NCBI GenBank assembly: GCA_001772625.1 | Contig: MEVA01000006.1 | Location: 130,144-163,725 of the forward strand | Reading direction: 5' to 3' | Length of the DNA: 33,582 bases | Source of the DNA: a candidate division WWE3 bacterium RIFCSPHIGHO2_01_FULL_42_13 | GTDB lineage: Bacteria; Patescibacteriota; WWE3; UBA101185; UBA10185 | In this document: positions 16,927-24,003 of the stretch, piece by piece | Layout: the number at the start of each line of letters is the position of its first letter | How positions within the stretch are numbered: position 1 is the stretch's first letter | The notes under the pieces: model-generated | What the model saw: the letters and a program-made list of their open reading frames with translations, nothing else | Databases searched by the model: none | What the model was told of the DNA's origin: nothing | Program-made: the position numbers and the translations under genes

Positions 16927-17493
16927 CTACTTTATATCAAATTCTTCAATGTGTATCCAATCGTCCGGATTCTCAGTGCCTGGTACTATCACCAACTTTG
17001 AAGCTTCAAACGAAATATCTTTTGGAAGTTCTATTGCAGAAGTTATCCTTTTCCGCTCTTCCATCGTCTGATTTCCATATATAAGGCTCATATGTGGCAT
17101 AAAAACATTGTCGTCTGCTAGATATATTTCTTTTGCCAGCGTATATAAATCCATAAGTTCAGCCGTAGCCTTCACCCTGATAAATACAGATTGAAAATAA
17201 TTAGCACCAAAGGAAACTTCACCGAGGGAAATCAGAATCGGTTTCAGTTTTGAAGCCAAAAGCTTTGCCTTTTGCTTTACAGTTTCTAAATCCGAAAAAA
17301 CATTATTCAGAAGAGTTATATGAGGTTCAAAATTTGGGCTGTTATGTTTTTCACTCAAATTCGTAATAACCTTCTGTAATATTTCACCAACCCTGGCAGG
17401 TGGAACTAAAAACAAAAAGTATGGCTTTTCATCTTTTGTAGATTTTTTAATCGGTATGGAAAAATTATACAATGAATTCTTTTGGCTGAGCAT
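16927..17493 (-). CDS. 2'-5' RNA ligase superfamily protein
   Basis: Two HxT/HxS motifs (EPHITLLN, MPHMSLIYG). Start codon uncertain: annotated ATG lies inside element C. Confidence 0.8.
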   Translation of the reverse strand: MLSQKNSLYNFSIPIKKSTKDEKPYFLFLVPPARVGEILQKVITNLSEKHNSPNFEPHITLLNNVFSDLETVKQKAKLLASKLKPILISLGEVSFGANYFQSVFIRVKATAELMDLYTLAKEIYLADDNVFMPHMSLIYGNQTMEERKRITSAIELPKDISFEASKLVIVPGTENPDDWIHIEEFDIK

Positions 17494-17508
17494 GTCGGTC
17501 TAGAACCC
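17483..17508 (-). repeat. intergenic element copy C
   Basis: ttggctgagcatgtcggtctagaacc, 3' of the 133-aa gene. Confidence 0.85.
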
Positions 17509-17518
17509 CTCTATGGAC

Positions 17519-17920
17519 TTATTCCAGTAAGTCATTTACTGATTTACCTTTTTCTTTTAGCGTCTCTTCAAGTTTTCTCCCAGTGACTTCTATCTCCTCG
17601 TCATTGAATTTCTTTACCATCCCCTCTATACCGGAAAGCTTAATCAGGATTTTGTCAAAAATATAAGTTACAGTAAACCAAGTAACTATCCCGTAGAAAA
17701 TTGAAAGAAGAATATTTACCTCAAAGTATTTCAAATACACAAAAACGCTTCCCACGGCAATCATAAAATATACCAGTGATGTTGCTTTTCCAACAGACGA
17801 CTTATTGAACAAGTCACGAGATGTTCGTCGCAATTCCATTTCACGAAGCATTTTTGCTTCCGGATATTTCTTATCAAATTTTTCTTTCATTGATTCCATA
17901 GTTGTTGTTTCAATACTCAT
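17519..17920 (-). CDS. 133-aa hypothetical membrane protein
   Basis: Two hydrophobic segments; ATG 5 nt past element D. Confidence 0.65.
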   Translation of the reverse strand: MSIETTTMESMKEKFDKKYPEAKMLREMELRRTSRDLFNKSSVGKATSLVYFMIAVGSVFVYLKYFEVNILLSIFYGIVTWFTVTYIFDKILIKLSGIEGMVKKFNDEEIEVTGRKLEETLKEKGKSVNDLLE

Positions 17921-17925
17921 ACAAT

Positions 17926-17951
17926 TTGGCTGAGCATGCAGGTCTAGAACC
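17926..17951 (-). repeat. intergenic element copy D
   Basis: ttggctgagcatgcaggtctagaacc, immediately 3' of the 76-aa gene. Confidence 0.85.
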
Positions 17952-18182
17952 TTAGTTACAAGGATACGACATTAAAGGGTTTTCGATTTCCTCTGCCTCG
18001 TGCACAGGGTCCTCCCCAGTATGTCGTCGTATTATGTTCCAAGTGAATAATCTCTCAGCAAAGAAAGCTTCTTGCATATCGCAAATTAATTGCCTTTGCT
18101 TAGCATACAAGTTGTACGTGAGTAAGAAACTTAGCGTTAACAAAAGAGCGCTTACGATAAAGATCGTCTTAGTAGTAACCAT
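17952..18182 (-). CDS. 76-aa hypothetical protein with N-terminal TM segment
   Basis: TKTIFIVSALLLTLSFLLTYNLY; intact ORF in array context. Confidence 0.55.
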   Translation of the reverse strand: MVTTKTIFIVSALLLTLSFLLTYNLYAKQRQLICDMQEAFFAERLFTWNIIRRHTGEDPVHEAEEIENPLMSYPCN

Positions 18183-18244
18183 CCTGGTGACATTATGATT
18201 CCATTATGACTAAGATTCAAGGATCTTTTTCTATGGATGCTTAT

Positions 18245-18270
18245 TTCGGCTGAGTACTAGATCCAAAACC
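18245..18270 (-). repeat. intergenic element copy E (diverged)
   Basis: ttcggctgagtactagatccaaaacc, 3' of the 69-aa gene. Confidence 0.65.
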
Positions 18271-18273
18271 CAT

Positions 18274-18483
18274 CTATTTTAGTATTTTGTTTCCAATAGC
18301 CTCGGCGTCTTCACCCTCTTCTTTGATTGCTGTATCTAGGCCTATGAATGTATTGTTGTACATTTTTGTGCCCCTCCCACGATCTAGAATTCCCACACTT
18401 CCCATCCTCTTATCTTTTCCTAACAACAGATTGATCTTTATTTTTACGCTTTCTATAAGGTTAGCATTAAGCATGTTGCTCAC
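18274..18483 (-). CDS. 69-aa hypothetical protein
   Basis: SD gggaggtgagcaac-ATG. Confidence 0.55.
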   Translation of the reverse strand: MSNMLNANLIESVKIKINLLLGKDKRMGSVGILDRGRGTKMYNNTFIGLDTAIKEEGEDAEAIGNKILK

Positions 18484-18489
18484 CTCCCA

Positions 18490-18906
18490 TCAAAATATGT
18501 CATCTAAAGGACTTTTTTCCATAACTTCTTTAATCTTGTCTGGTAGTTTGTCTACAGCAGCAGCTATAATTTTGGTTTTTTCTACTTCTGCACCTGATGT
18601 CTTTTCCGCCAGTCTGTGATAAACCGATTCTAATGTTGTGAAAGCACCGTGAATAACCCTTTCTTTTATTTTCATTTTCTCAATGTAAAGTACGCCTGAG
18701 GTTATGACTAACAGCAATCCAATAGTTGCAATAAAGTATGACTTAGGGTCTTTCCCGTCAAATAATATAAGTGTTTTTCCTAATAATAACGACCCGCCGA
18801 TATATGTAATGGCTCCAATGATCCCAACATTTTTAATTGCCTTTTTCAAATCCACACATTTGTTATACAAGTAAATTCTAATTTTAGCAATTGTTGTTGA
18901 GTACAT
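18490..18906 (-). CDS. 138-aa hypothetical membrane protein
   Basis: Two hydrophobic segments, intact ORF directly downstream of tRNA-Gln. Confidence 0.65.
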   Translation of the reverse strand: MYSTTIAKIRIYLYNKCVDLKKAIKNVGIIGAITYIGGSLLLGKTLILFDGKDPKSYFIATIGLLLVITSGVLYIEKMKIKERVIHGAFTTLESVYHRLAEKTSGAEVEKTKIIAAAVDKLPDKIKEVMEKSPLDDIF

Positions 18907-18921
18907 TTTTTATGAGTATTC

Positions 18922-18995
18922 TGGCTGGGGGACAGGGATTCGAACCCCAGTATTCAGGTCCAAAACCTGACGTCCTACCACTAGACGATCCCCCA
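18922..18995 (-). tRNA. tRNA-Gln (UUG)
   Basis: TGGGGGA...TCAGG TTTTGGA CCTGA...GGGGTTCGAATCCC TGTCCCCCA G CCA. Confidence 0.95.
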
Positions 18996-19056
18996 ATGCG
19001 TTGGAATTATATCAAAGTTTAGCCGTTTTTAAGCATTTATAGTAGAATTTGGGCTG

Positions 19057-19740
19057 ATGGCACCGCAAAGATTAAAGTTAAGAGTAAAAGAAACCTCGTG
19101 GTTAAATCATAGGGTTTTGCAAGTTGTTTTTGAACTTTTAGAACCAAAAGAAATAAGTTTTATTCCAGGCCAGCATATAAGCGTTATTATTGGCGATGTA
19201 ACCCGTCCTTACTGTCTTTCCTCTGACTGCAGGGTTGGCGGCGAAATTGCAATTTCCGTTTCCGCAGCTCATGAAGGCTTAGGGTCTAACTTTTTGCGAA
19301 GCCTTAAAGTTGGAGACGAAATAGAAGCATTAGGCCCCCTTGGAAGATTAAAACTTGCCCAAGTTCACAAGCCCAATATTGTTTTCATTGGAACAGGCAC
19401 TGGGGTATCCCCTATGGTTTCGATGCTAACAGAACTTAACCACCAAAAAGTTCAAAGCAGCATTACACTTTACTTTGGCTTAAGAAATAAGGGCGATATG
19501 TTTTTTGAGAAAGAGTTGGAAAACCTCAAGACTCTACTTCCTAACTTTGATTACAAATTTGTTTACTCCGAACCAAAAGAAGGTTGGGATGGGTTAAGAG
19601 GCTATGTTACTGATGTTGTGGACGGGGTTATTGATGCTCAAAATACTCAATATTACGTGATTGGACATAAGGGAATGGTTTTTGATGTGATTCATAAACT
19701 AGTTACAGGTGGTGTTGCGGAGGAGAACATCATCAGATAG
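19057..19740 (+). CDS. FAD/NAD(P)-binding oxidoreductase (ferredoxin reductase-like)
   Basis: FIPGQHISVII, RPYCLSS, FIGTGTGVSPMVSML; TAGAAT 8 nt before ATG. Confidence 0.85.
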   Translation: MAPQRLKLRVKETSWLNHRVLQVVFELLEPKEISFIPGQHISVIIGDVTRPYCLSSDCRVGGEIAISVSAAHEGLGSNFLRSLKVGDEIEALGPLGRLKLAQVHKPNIVFIGTGTGVSPMVSMLTELNHQKVQSSITLYFGLRNKGDMFFEKELENLKTLLPNFDYKFVYSEPKEGWDGLRGYVTDVVDGVIDAQNTQYYVIGHKGMVFDVIHKLVTGGVAEENIIR

Positions 19741-19772
19741 CTCTGACAATGTCCTCCTCGCGTTAATCAGTG

Positions 19773-20156
19773 CTACTCCTGCGCTATTTCTAGACCGCGT
19801 TCGTAGAAAAAGGTTTTGATATCGTTTGTTCCCCCTTCCCTTTCTACCATGTACACGTTGATATGAAACTTACCGCGGCGCTCGTGAAGCTGCTTGAGCA
19901 CAACATAGACGGGAAGCCTTGAATACCGGCTGTATTTTGGGCGTTTCCCAAGTCGCTTCCTGCGGCGGAGCTGGACTTTGCTAACAACCCGCGCACCAAC
20001 CTTAAACTTAAAAGGTTGTGCAGGAAGCAGTGAGCATTCAGCAGCCTGTTTTTTAGCTGAATTTCCTCCCCTTTCGCCTCTTTTTGCGCGAAACTCTTTC
20101 TTGCAGATTTCGCAAAAGTAGATGGTGGGTCTTATCTTGCCAATCGCTCGATCCAT
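19773..20156 (-). CDS. 127-aa basic hypothetical protein with one CxxC
   Basis: CEICKKEFRAKRGERGGNSAKK...QLRRRKRLGKRPKYSRYSR; SD gggagagtaaacgcc-ATG. Confidence 0.65.
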   Translation of the reverse strand: MDRAIGKIRPTIYFCEICKKEFRAKRGERGGNSAKKQAAECSLLPAQPFKFKVGARVVSKVQLRRRKRLGKRPKYSRYSRLPVYVVLKQLHERRGKFHINVYMVEREGGTNDIKTFFYERGLEIAQE

Positions 20157-20251
20157 GGCGTTTACTCTCCCGGCCCTTAGGCCACTAGTTTATTTATTAG
20201 CGAGATGAATATATCAAAATTTTATTAAAAAGTGAAATGCTACAGGTTTAA

Positions 20252-20328
20252 TGGTGGGCGGTGTGGGATTTGAACCTACGACCTTTCGGATGTAAACCGA
20301 ATGCTCTAACCAGCTGAGCTAACCGCCC
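20252..20328 (-). tRNA. tRNA-Val (UAC)
   Basis: GGGCGGTTAGCTCAGCTGGTTAGAGC...TTCGG TTTACAT CCGAA...ACCGCCC A CCA. Confidence 0.95.
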
Positions 20329-20363
20329 TCGCAGTGTAGATTCTATCACAGCTGTAACTGGTT

Positions 20364-20999
20364 TTATTCGCAACTAAAGAGTTGCAAACAATTGGTTTTA
20401 TCCTCGCCCTCAAGCCCCGCACAAGTTGCGCACATCATAGCGTTATCTAATCCGGAATTTTCCATCATGGCTGCAAAGTCGATAAATTCAACATCAGAAG
20501 GAGGTGTAAACATTCTGTTATCTACAACCCAACCTCTACAATCATATTCCACATTGTCTTCAAGGTTAGCAACTGGGTTTGTAGTTGAGTTGGTATTAGC
20601 GTAGCTATCTGTGTCAAAAGCCGATTTATCAAGATCTAACTCCATCTTAATTCCCTGCTCCATTGCAGAGCCCCAGTAGTAAGCGATTTTACCATCTTGA
20701 ATTATGGAAGTGGTCATAGTTTCTTCGTCAGTTAAAGTTGTGTCAAAATCACCTCTTACCTTTTGACCGCCGTTAGCAACATAAACTGTTCCAGCAGTCA
20801 TCATTGTTTCATCAGCGTATGAAAATTCACACTGCATGTCTCGACCCGATTTTAGAAGGCCAGCAATACCGCCTGTAAATGAAGTTGTGCCAGAGCCTTC
20901 CAGCCCCGAAGATGTTTGTGTTTGAGATCTGCTATATAAAAAGTAACCGCCCCCACCTAAAACTAATACTGCTATGAGAATAAGAATAAGTTTTGACAT
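20364..20999 (-). CDS. membrane-anchored secreted protein, hypothetical
   Basis: MSKLILILIAVLVLGGGGYFLYSR anchor; TATACT 6 nt upstream of ATG at 20999; Cys-rich C-terminus. Confidence 0.75.
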   Translation of the reverse strand: MSKLILILIAVLVLGGGGYFLYSRSQTQTSSGLEGSGTTSFTGGIAGLLKSGRDMQCEFSYADETMMTAGTVYVANGGQKVRGDFDTTLTDEETMTTSIIQDGKIAYYWGSAMEQGIKMELDLDKSAFDTDSYANTNSTTNPVANLEDNVEYDCRGWVVDNRMFTPPSDVEFIDFAAMMENSGLDNAMMCATCAGLEGEDKTNCLQLFSCE

Positions 21000-21045
21000 G
21001 AAATCAGTATAGCAGAACTTGGAGGAATGCAAGTTGTTTATAAAC

Positions 21046-21073
21046 AAAAAGCGGCTCTTTACGAGTCGCTTTT
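21046..21073 (-). terminator. intrinsic terminator
   Basis: AAAAGCGGCTC-tttac-GAGTCGCTTTT; T-run on minus strand. Confidence 0.8.
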
Positions 21074-21128
21074 CTCACATTTAAGATTGGTTTCATGCCC
21101 AACCACCCGCTATCAGGTTGTGTTTCTG

Positions 21129-21521
21129 TTATTTGTGTCCACTCATCAAGCCAACGATCAGAAGAGCTGCACCGTAGATCATCTGGACTTGATTCCAAGA
21201 GTTGCCATCCAGAGCCGTGTAGAGAAGGTACGGTCCAAGGATAAAGGCGACTGTGACAGCAACTTTGACTACGATGCCAAGGGCACCCAAAACTCCTAAG
21301 GGAGAGAACAGTAGCAATTTGAAAATTTCCTTGCTAAGTCCCGAATCATTTCGACGGCCTTCGATGTAGGCATAGACAGCCATCCCCAAAGCTACGACCG
21401 ACGTGGCAATATTGGCCCAAAAGAGAAGTTGTGTAGAAGCGAGATACGTTTGAGCCAGCCCTTGCCCCCGGACGAAGTGTTCCCATCCAAAGTATGCTAG
21501 CGCTAGAATTGAACCAAGCAT
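21129..21521 (-). CDS. 130-aa membrane protein, hypothetical
   Basis: Four hydrophobic segments; SD aaaggagggc-ATG. Confidence 0.75.
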   Translation of the reverse strand: MLGSILALAYFGWEHFVRGQGLAQTYLASTQLLFWANIATSVVALGMAVYAYIEGRRNDSGLSKEIFKLLLFSPLGVLGALGIVVKVAVTVAFILGPYLLYTALDGNSWNQVQMIYGAALLIVGLMSGHK

Positions 21522-21635
21522 TTATGCCCTCCTTTAGGCTAAGATTGGTTTCGGCTGTGATTATAAATCAAATTCACTGTGGCGTCAAGACTATAGGATC
21601 GTAGAGCGAATGGTTTCTAGTGTTATACTGTAAAG

Positions 21636-22715
21636 ATGGACGAGAATTTGGCTAAACTGCAGGAAATCGGATCTGCCCTTGCAAAGCTAGTTGACGGAAA
21701 TGACTTAACAGCAGACGAAGCCACAAAGCTTTTTCAAACAATATTTACCTATGACACAGAAGGTTACCACCTAGCTATGGTTATGGGCGCAATTCATGCA
21801 AAAGGTGAAACTTCAGACGAGCTTTTAGGTTTTTACAATGCAGTTAGCGCCCTGGCAGTGAGGTTGAATACAAAATTAGATCCAGATAAGGTTATTGATC
21901 TATCTGGCACGGGAGGTGGGAGTTTTAAAAGTATAAATGTAAGCACAGCAGCCTCTTTTGTTGTAGCGGCGGCTGGTTACACAGTTGCAAAGAACGCTTA
22001 TTGGGCAGTAACAAGCCCAACGGGTAGCGCTGATGCCTTTGCTGCCTTTGGAGTTGATATATCAAAGCTTTCTAAGGAGCAGGTTGAGCAGGCGCTAACA
22101 GAAGTTGGAATCTGTCCAATCTTTGTAGCCTTTATTAGTCCTGGACTTGCCAACAGGGCAAAGATATCCGGGAAAATATTTAGAGAACGACAGCTTAGAG
22201 TAAGATCGCCCTTCCACCTCGTTTCAAATGTATTTTCACCCCAAACCATGAATTATCGAGTTTATGGTTGCTATTCAGAAAGATACCTTCAGGTTTTGGC
22301 CGAACTTTTTATGAAACTGGGATTTAAGAAATCTTTAACTATGTGGGCGGAAGTTGGAATGCCAGAATTTTCTAATGTTGGTAAAACTATTGTATTGGAA
22401 CAGGTTGGAAAAGAAATTAAAAGGTATGAGGTTACCCCGAAGGATTTAGGAGTTAAAGAAGCCAAATTAGATGACATTAAAACAGGAGGAAAGGAACAGA
22501 ATATCGCGGATTTTACTAATATATTAAAAGGAGAAGAAACCGGACCAAAGGCTGATTTGGTGGCAATTAATGCTGGAGCTGCTCTGTATGCATTAGGAAA
22601 TGTTGAGACTTTAAAAGAAGGGACAGAAAAAGCTAAGGAATTGTTGTCGCAGGGTAAAGCGTACGAAGTGCTTGAGAAATTAGTTACTGGGTTTGGTAAC
22701 CCAAGTTCACTATAA
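21636..22715 (+). CDS. TrpD-family (anthranilate phosphoribosyltransferase-like) protein, paralog 2
   Basis: DLSGTGGGSFKSINVSTAASFVVAAAGYTVAKNAYWAVTSPTGSADAFAAFGVDI; TATACT close upstream of ATG. Confidence 0.85.
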   Translation: MDENLAKLQEIGSALAKLVDGNDLTADEATKLFQTIFTYDTEGYHLAMVMGAIHAKGETSDELLGFYNAVSALAVRLNTKLDPDKVIDLSGTGGGSFKSINVSTAASFVVAAAGYTVAKNAYWAVTSPTGSADAFAAFGVDISKLSKEQVEQALTEVGICPIFVAFISPGLANRAKISGKIFRERQLRVRSPFHLVSNVFSPQTMNYRVYGCYSERYLQVLAELFMKLGFKKSLTMWAEVGMPEFSNVGKTIVLEQVGKEIKRYEVTPKDLGVKEAKLDDIKTGGKEQNIADFTNILKGEETGPKADLVAINAGAALYALGNVETLKEGTEKAKELLSQGKAYEVLEKLVTGFGNPSSL

Positions 22716-22722
22716 GAAATCT

Positions 22723-22798
22723 TGGTGGGGAGGGAGGGAATCGAACCCTCATAGCCGGTTTTTCAGACCGGTGCCGTGACCAACTTGGCTACCGCCCC
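22723..22798 (-). tRNA. tRNA-Phe (GAA)
   Basis: GGGGCGGTAGCC...CCGGT CTGAAAA ACCGG...GAGGG TTCGATT CCCTC CCTCCCC A CCA. Confidence 0.92.
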
Positions 22799-22864
22799 AT
22801 AAATCCTTAAAGTACGCGGGAATTATATAAGAAATTAGGTTGTGGTGAAAGGTAGAGAGCAAAA

Positions 22865-22915
22865 GCCCTGCAAACGTCTTTCGACCTCACAGGGCGGTTT
22901 AGCTTCGTAATTATA
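22865..22915 (-). promoter_or_regulatory. putative tRNA-Phe promoter -10 and structured leader hairpin
   Basis: TATAAT (22910-22915, minus), then GCCCTG...GTC-GAAA-GAC...CAGGGC-TTTTG hairpin at 22865-22895. Confidence 0.5.
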
Positions 22916-22952
22916 GCAAATAGAGTAAATAGATGCTACAATGTGTATTGTA

Positions 22953-23516
22953 ATGATAAAGCTTTACTGTTATGTTGACGAAACTGGTCAAGATACTGCA
23001 GGAGAATTATTTTTAGTTGCCGTTGTGTTAAAAGAAGCTCATGAAGTGGATTTTCTTGAGAAAAGACTTGAAGAAATAGAAGCAGAGACTGGGAAAAAGC
23101 AACTAAAGTGGAAGAAAGCAAGTAATAAGATTAAGAAAAGCTACCTAAAAGAAATCTCCCAACTCAAAGAACTCAAACAAACAGTCTACTATTCTATTTA
23201 CCGTTCTTCGAAAGAGTATTCAAAGCTCACATCTTTAACTATTGCAAAGACTGTCCTATCCAAAGGCTTGGATGACTACTCTGTTCATATAATCATTGAT
23301 GGACTTAATAATAAAGAAAGAGAAATTGTAAGAAGCGAACTTAAAACGCTGAGAATTAAGTATGGAAAGATTCGCGGTATGAGGGATCAGCAAAGCGTAT
23401 TCTTACGCTTAGCGGATGCAATGGCCGGCTTCTTGAGAGATATTGCAGAAGAAAAACTATATACAAGTGAATTTGTTATTAGCTTCAAAAATTCAGAGAT
23501 TCTAGTTGAAAACTAA
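22953..23516 (+). CDS. DUF3800 domain protein
   Basis: YCYVDETG near N-terminus and RLADAMAGFLRDIAEE near C-terminus. Confidence 0.8.
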   Translation: MIKLYCYVDETGQDTAGELFLVAVVLKEAHEVDFLEKRLEEIEAETGKKQLKWKKASNKIKKSYLKEISQLKELKQTVYYSIYRSSKEYSKLTSLTIAKTVLSKGLDDYSVHIIIDGLNNKEREIVRSELKTLRIKYGKIRGMRDQQSVFLRLADAMAGFLRDIAEEKLYTSEFVISFKNSEILVEN

Positions 23517-23658
23517 AACCAGGTTGTCTAGACCTGGTAACCCAGCATTGTTAAGAGGCTGGCTGACCCTATTTCCTGTTGGAACAGCGACCATACGGAC
23601 GTTTTCGAGTAATTGCAATATATCATTTTGTGAAAAAGAATTCAAGAAGACTTAAACT

Positions 23659-23733
23659 TGGAGCGACGGACCGGATTCGAACCGGCGACCTCTTCCTTGG
23701 CAAGGAAGCATTCTACCACTGAACTACCGTCGC
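23659..23733 (-). tRNA. tRNA-Gly (GCC)
   Basis: GCGACGG...CTTCC TTGCCAA GGAAG...CCGTCGC T CCA. Confidence 0.95.
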
Positions 23734-23757
23734 AAACACGACTCATTTTACCACAGG

Positions 23758-24003
23758 CTAATGCTTCTTTAGGAGCTTGCTCAGTGAAATTCCGGCCCAA
23801 ACCACGTTTAGAATAAGTATTGGCGTTGACCCTATAAAATAGGAATGTACAGCTAAGCTCACCGACCCAAGCAAGTTCAAAAGAAAGTAGATTTTGGAGT
23901 CTTCGGCCACCTTATTTGTCGCATCTATATAAAATCCAACAAGTAATAAGCCAAGACCTATCCAACCAAGAATGTTGTAGAAAAACTGGTTAAAAATCAC
24001 CAA
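23758..24003 (-). CDS. small membrane protein resembling CBU_0592 family
   Basis: LGWIGLGLLLVGFYIDATNKVAEDSKIYFLLNLLGSVSLAVHSYFIGSTPILILNVVWAGIS. Confidence 0.65.
   Translation of the reverse strand: MVIFNQFFYNILGWIGLGLLLVGFYIDATNKVAEDSKIYFLLNLLGSVSLAVHSYFIGSTPILILNVVWAGISLSKLLKKH

Noticed and set aside
16868-17071. 67-aa ORF MAEHTDLEPSEP...
   Set aside because: Starts in repeat copy B and runs antisense to the 2'-5' RNA ligase gene.
14957-18270. Interpretation of the five repeats as a CRISPR array
   Set aside because: Copies are separated by whole genes with irregular spacing (about 0.3-1.9 kb); no uniform spacers or cas genes.
14957-18270. Interpretation of the repeats as standard integron attC sites
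   Set aside because: No clear RYYYAAC/GTTRRRY cores or long imperfect palindromes by eye, and no integron integrase in the window; kept only as a cassette-like hypothesis.
23518-23602. Minus-strand 30-aa ORF (MVAVPTGNRVSQPLNNAGLPGLDNLVLVFN) overlapping the DUF3800 3' end
   Set aside because: No SD or -10 near the start; likely chance ORF next to a palindromic hairpin.
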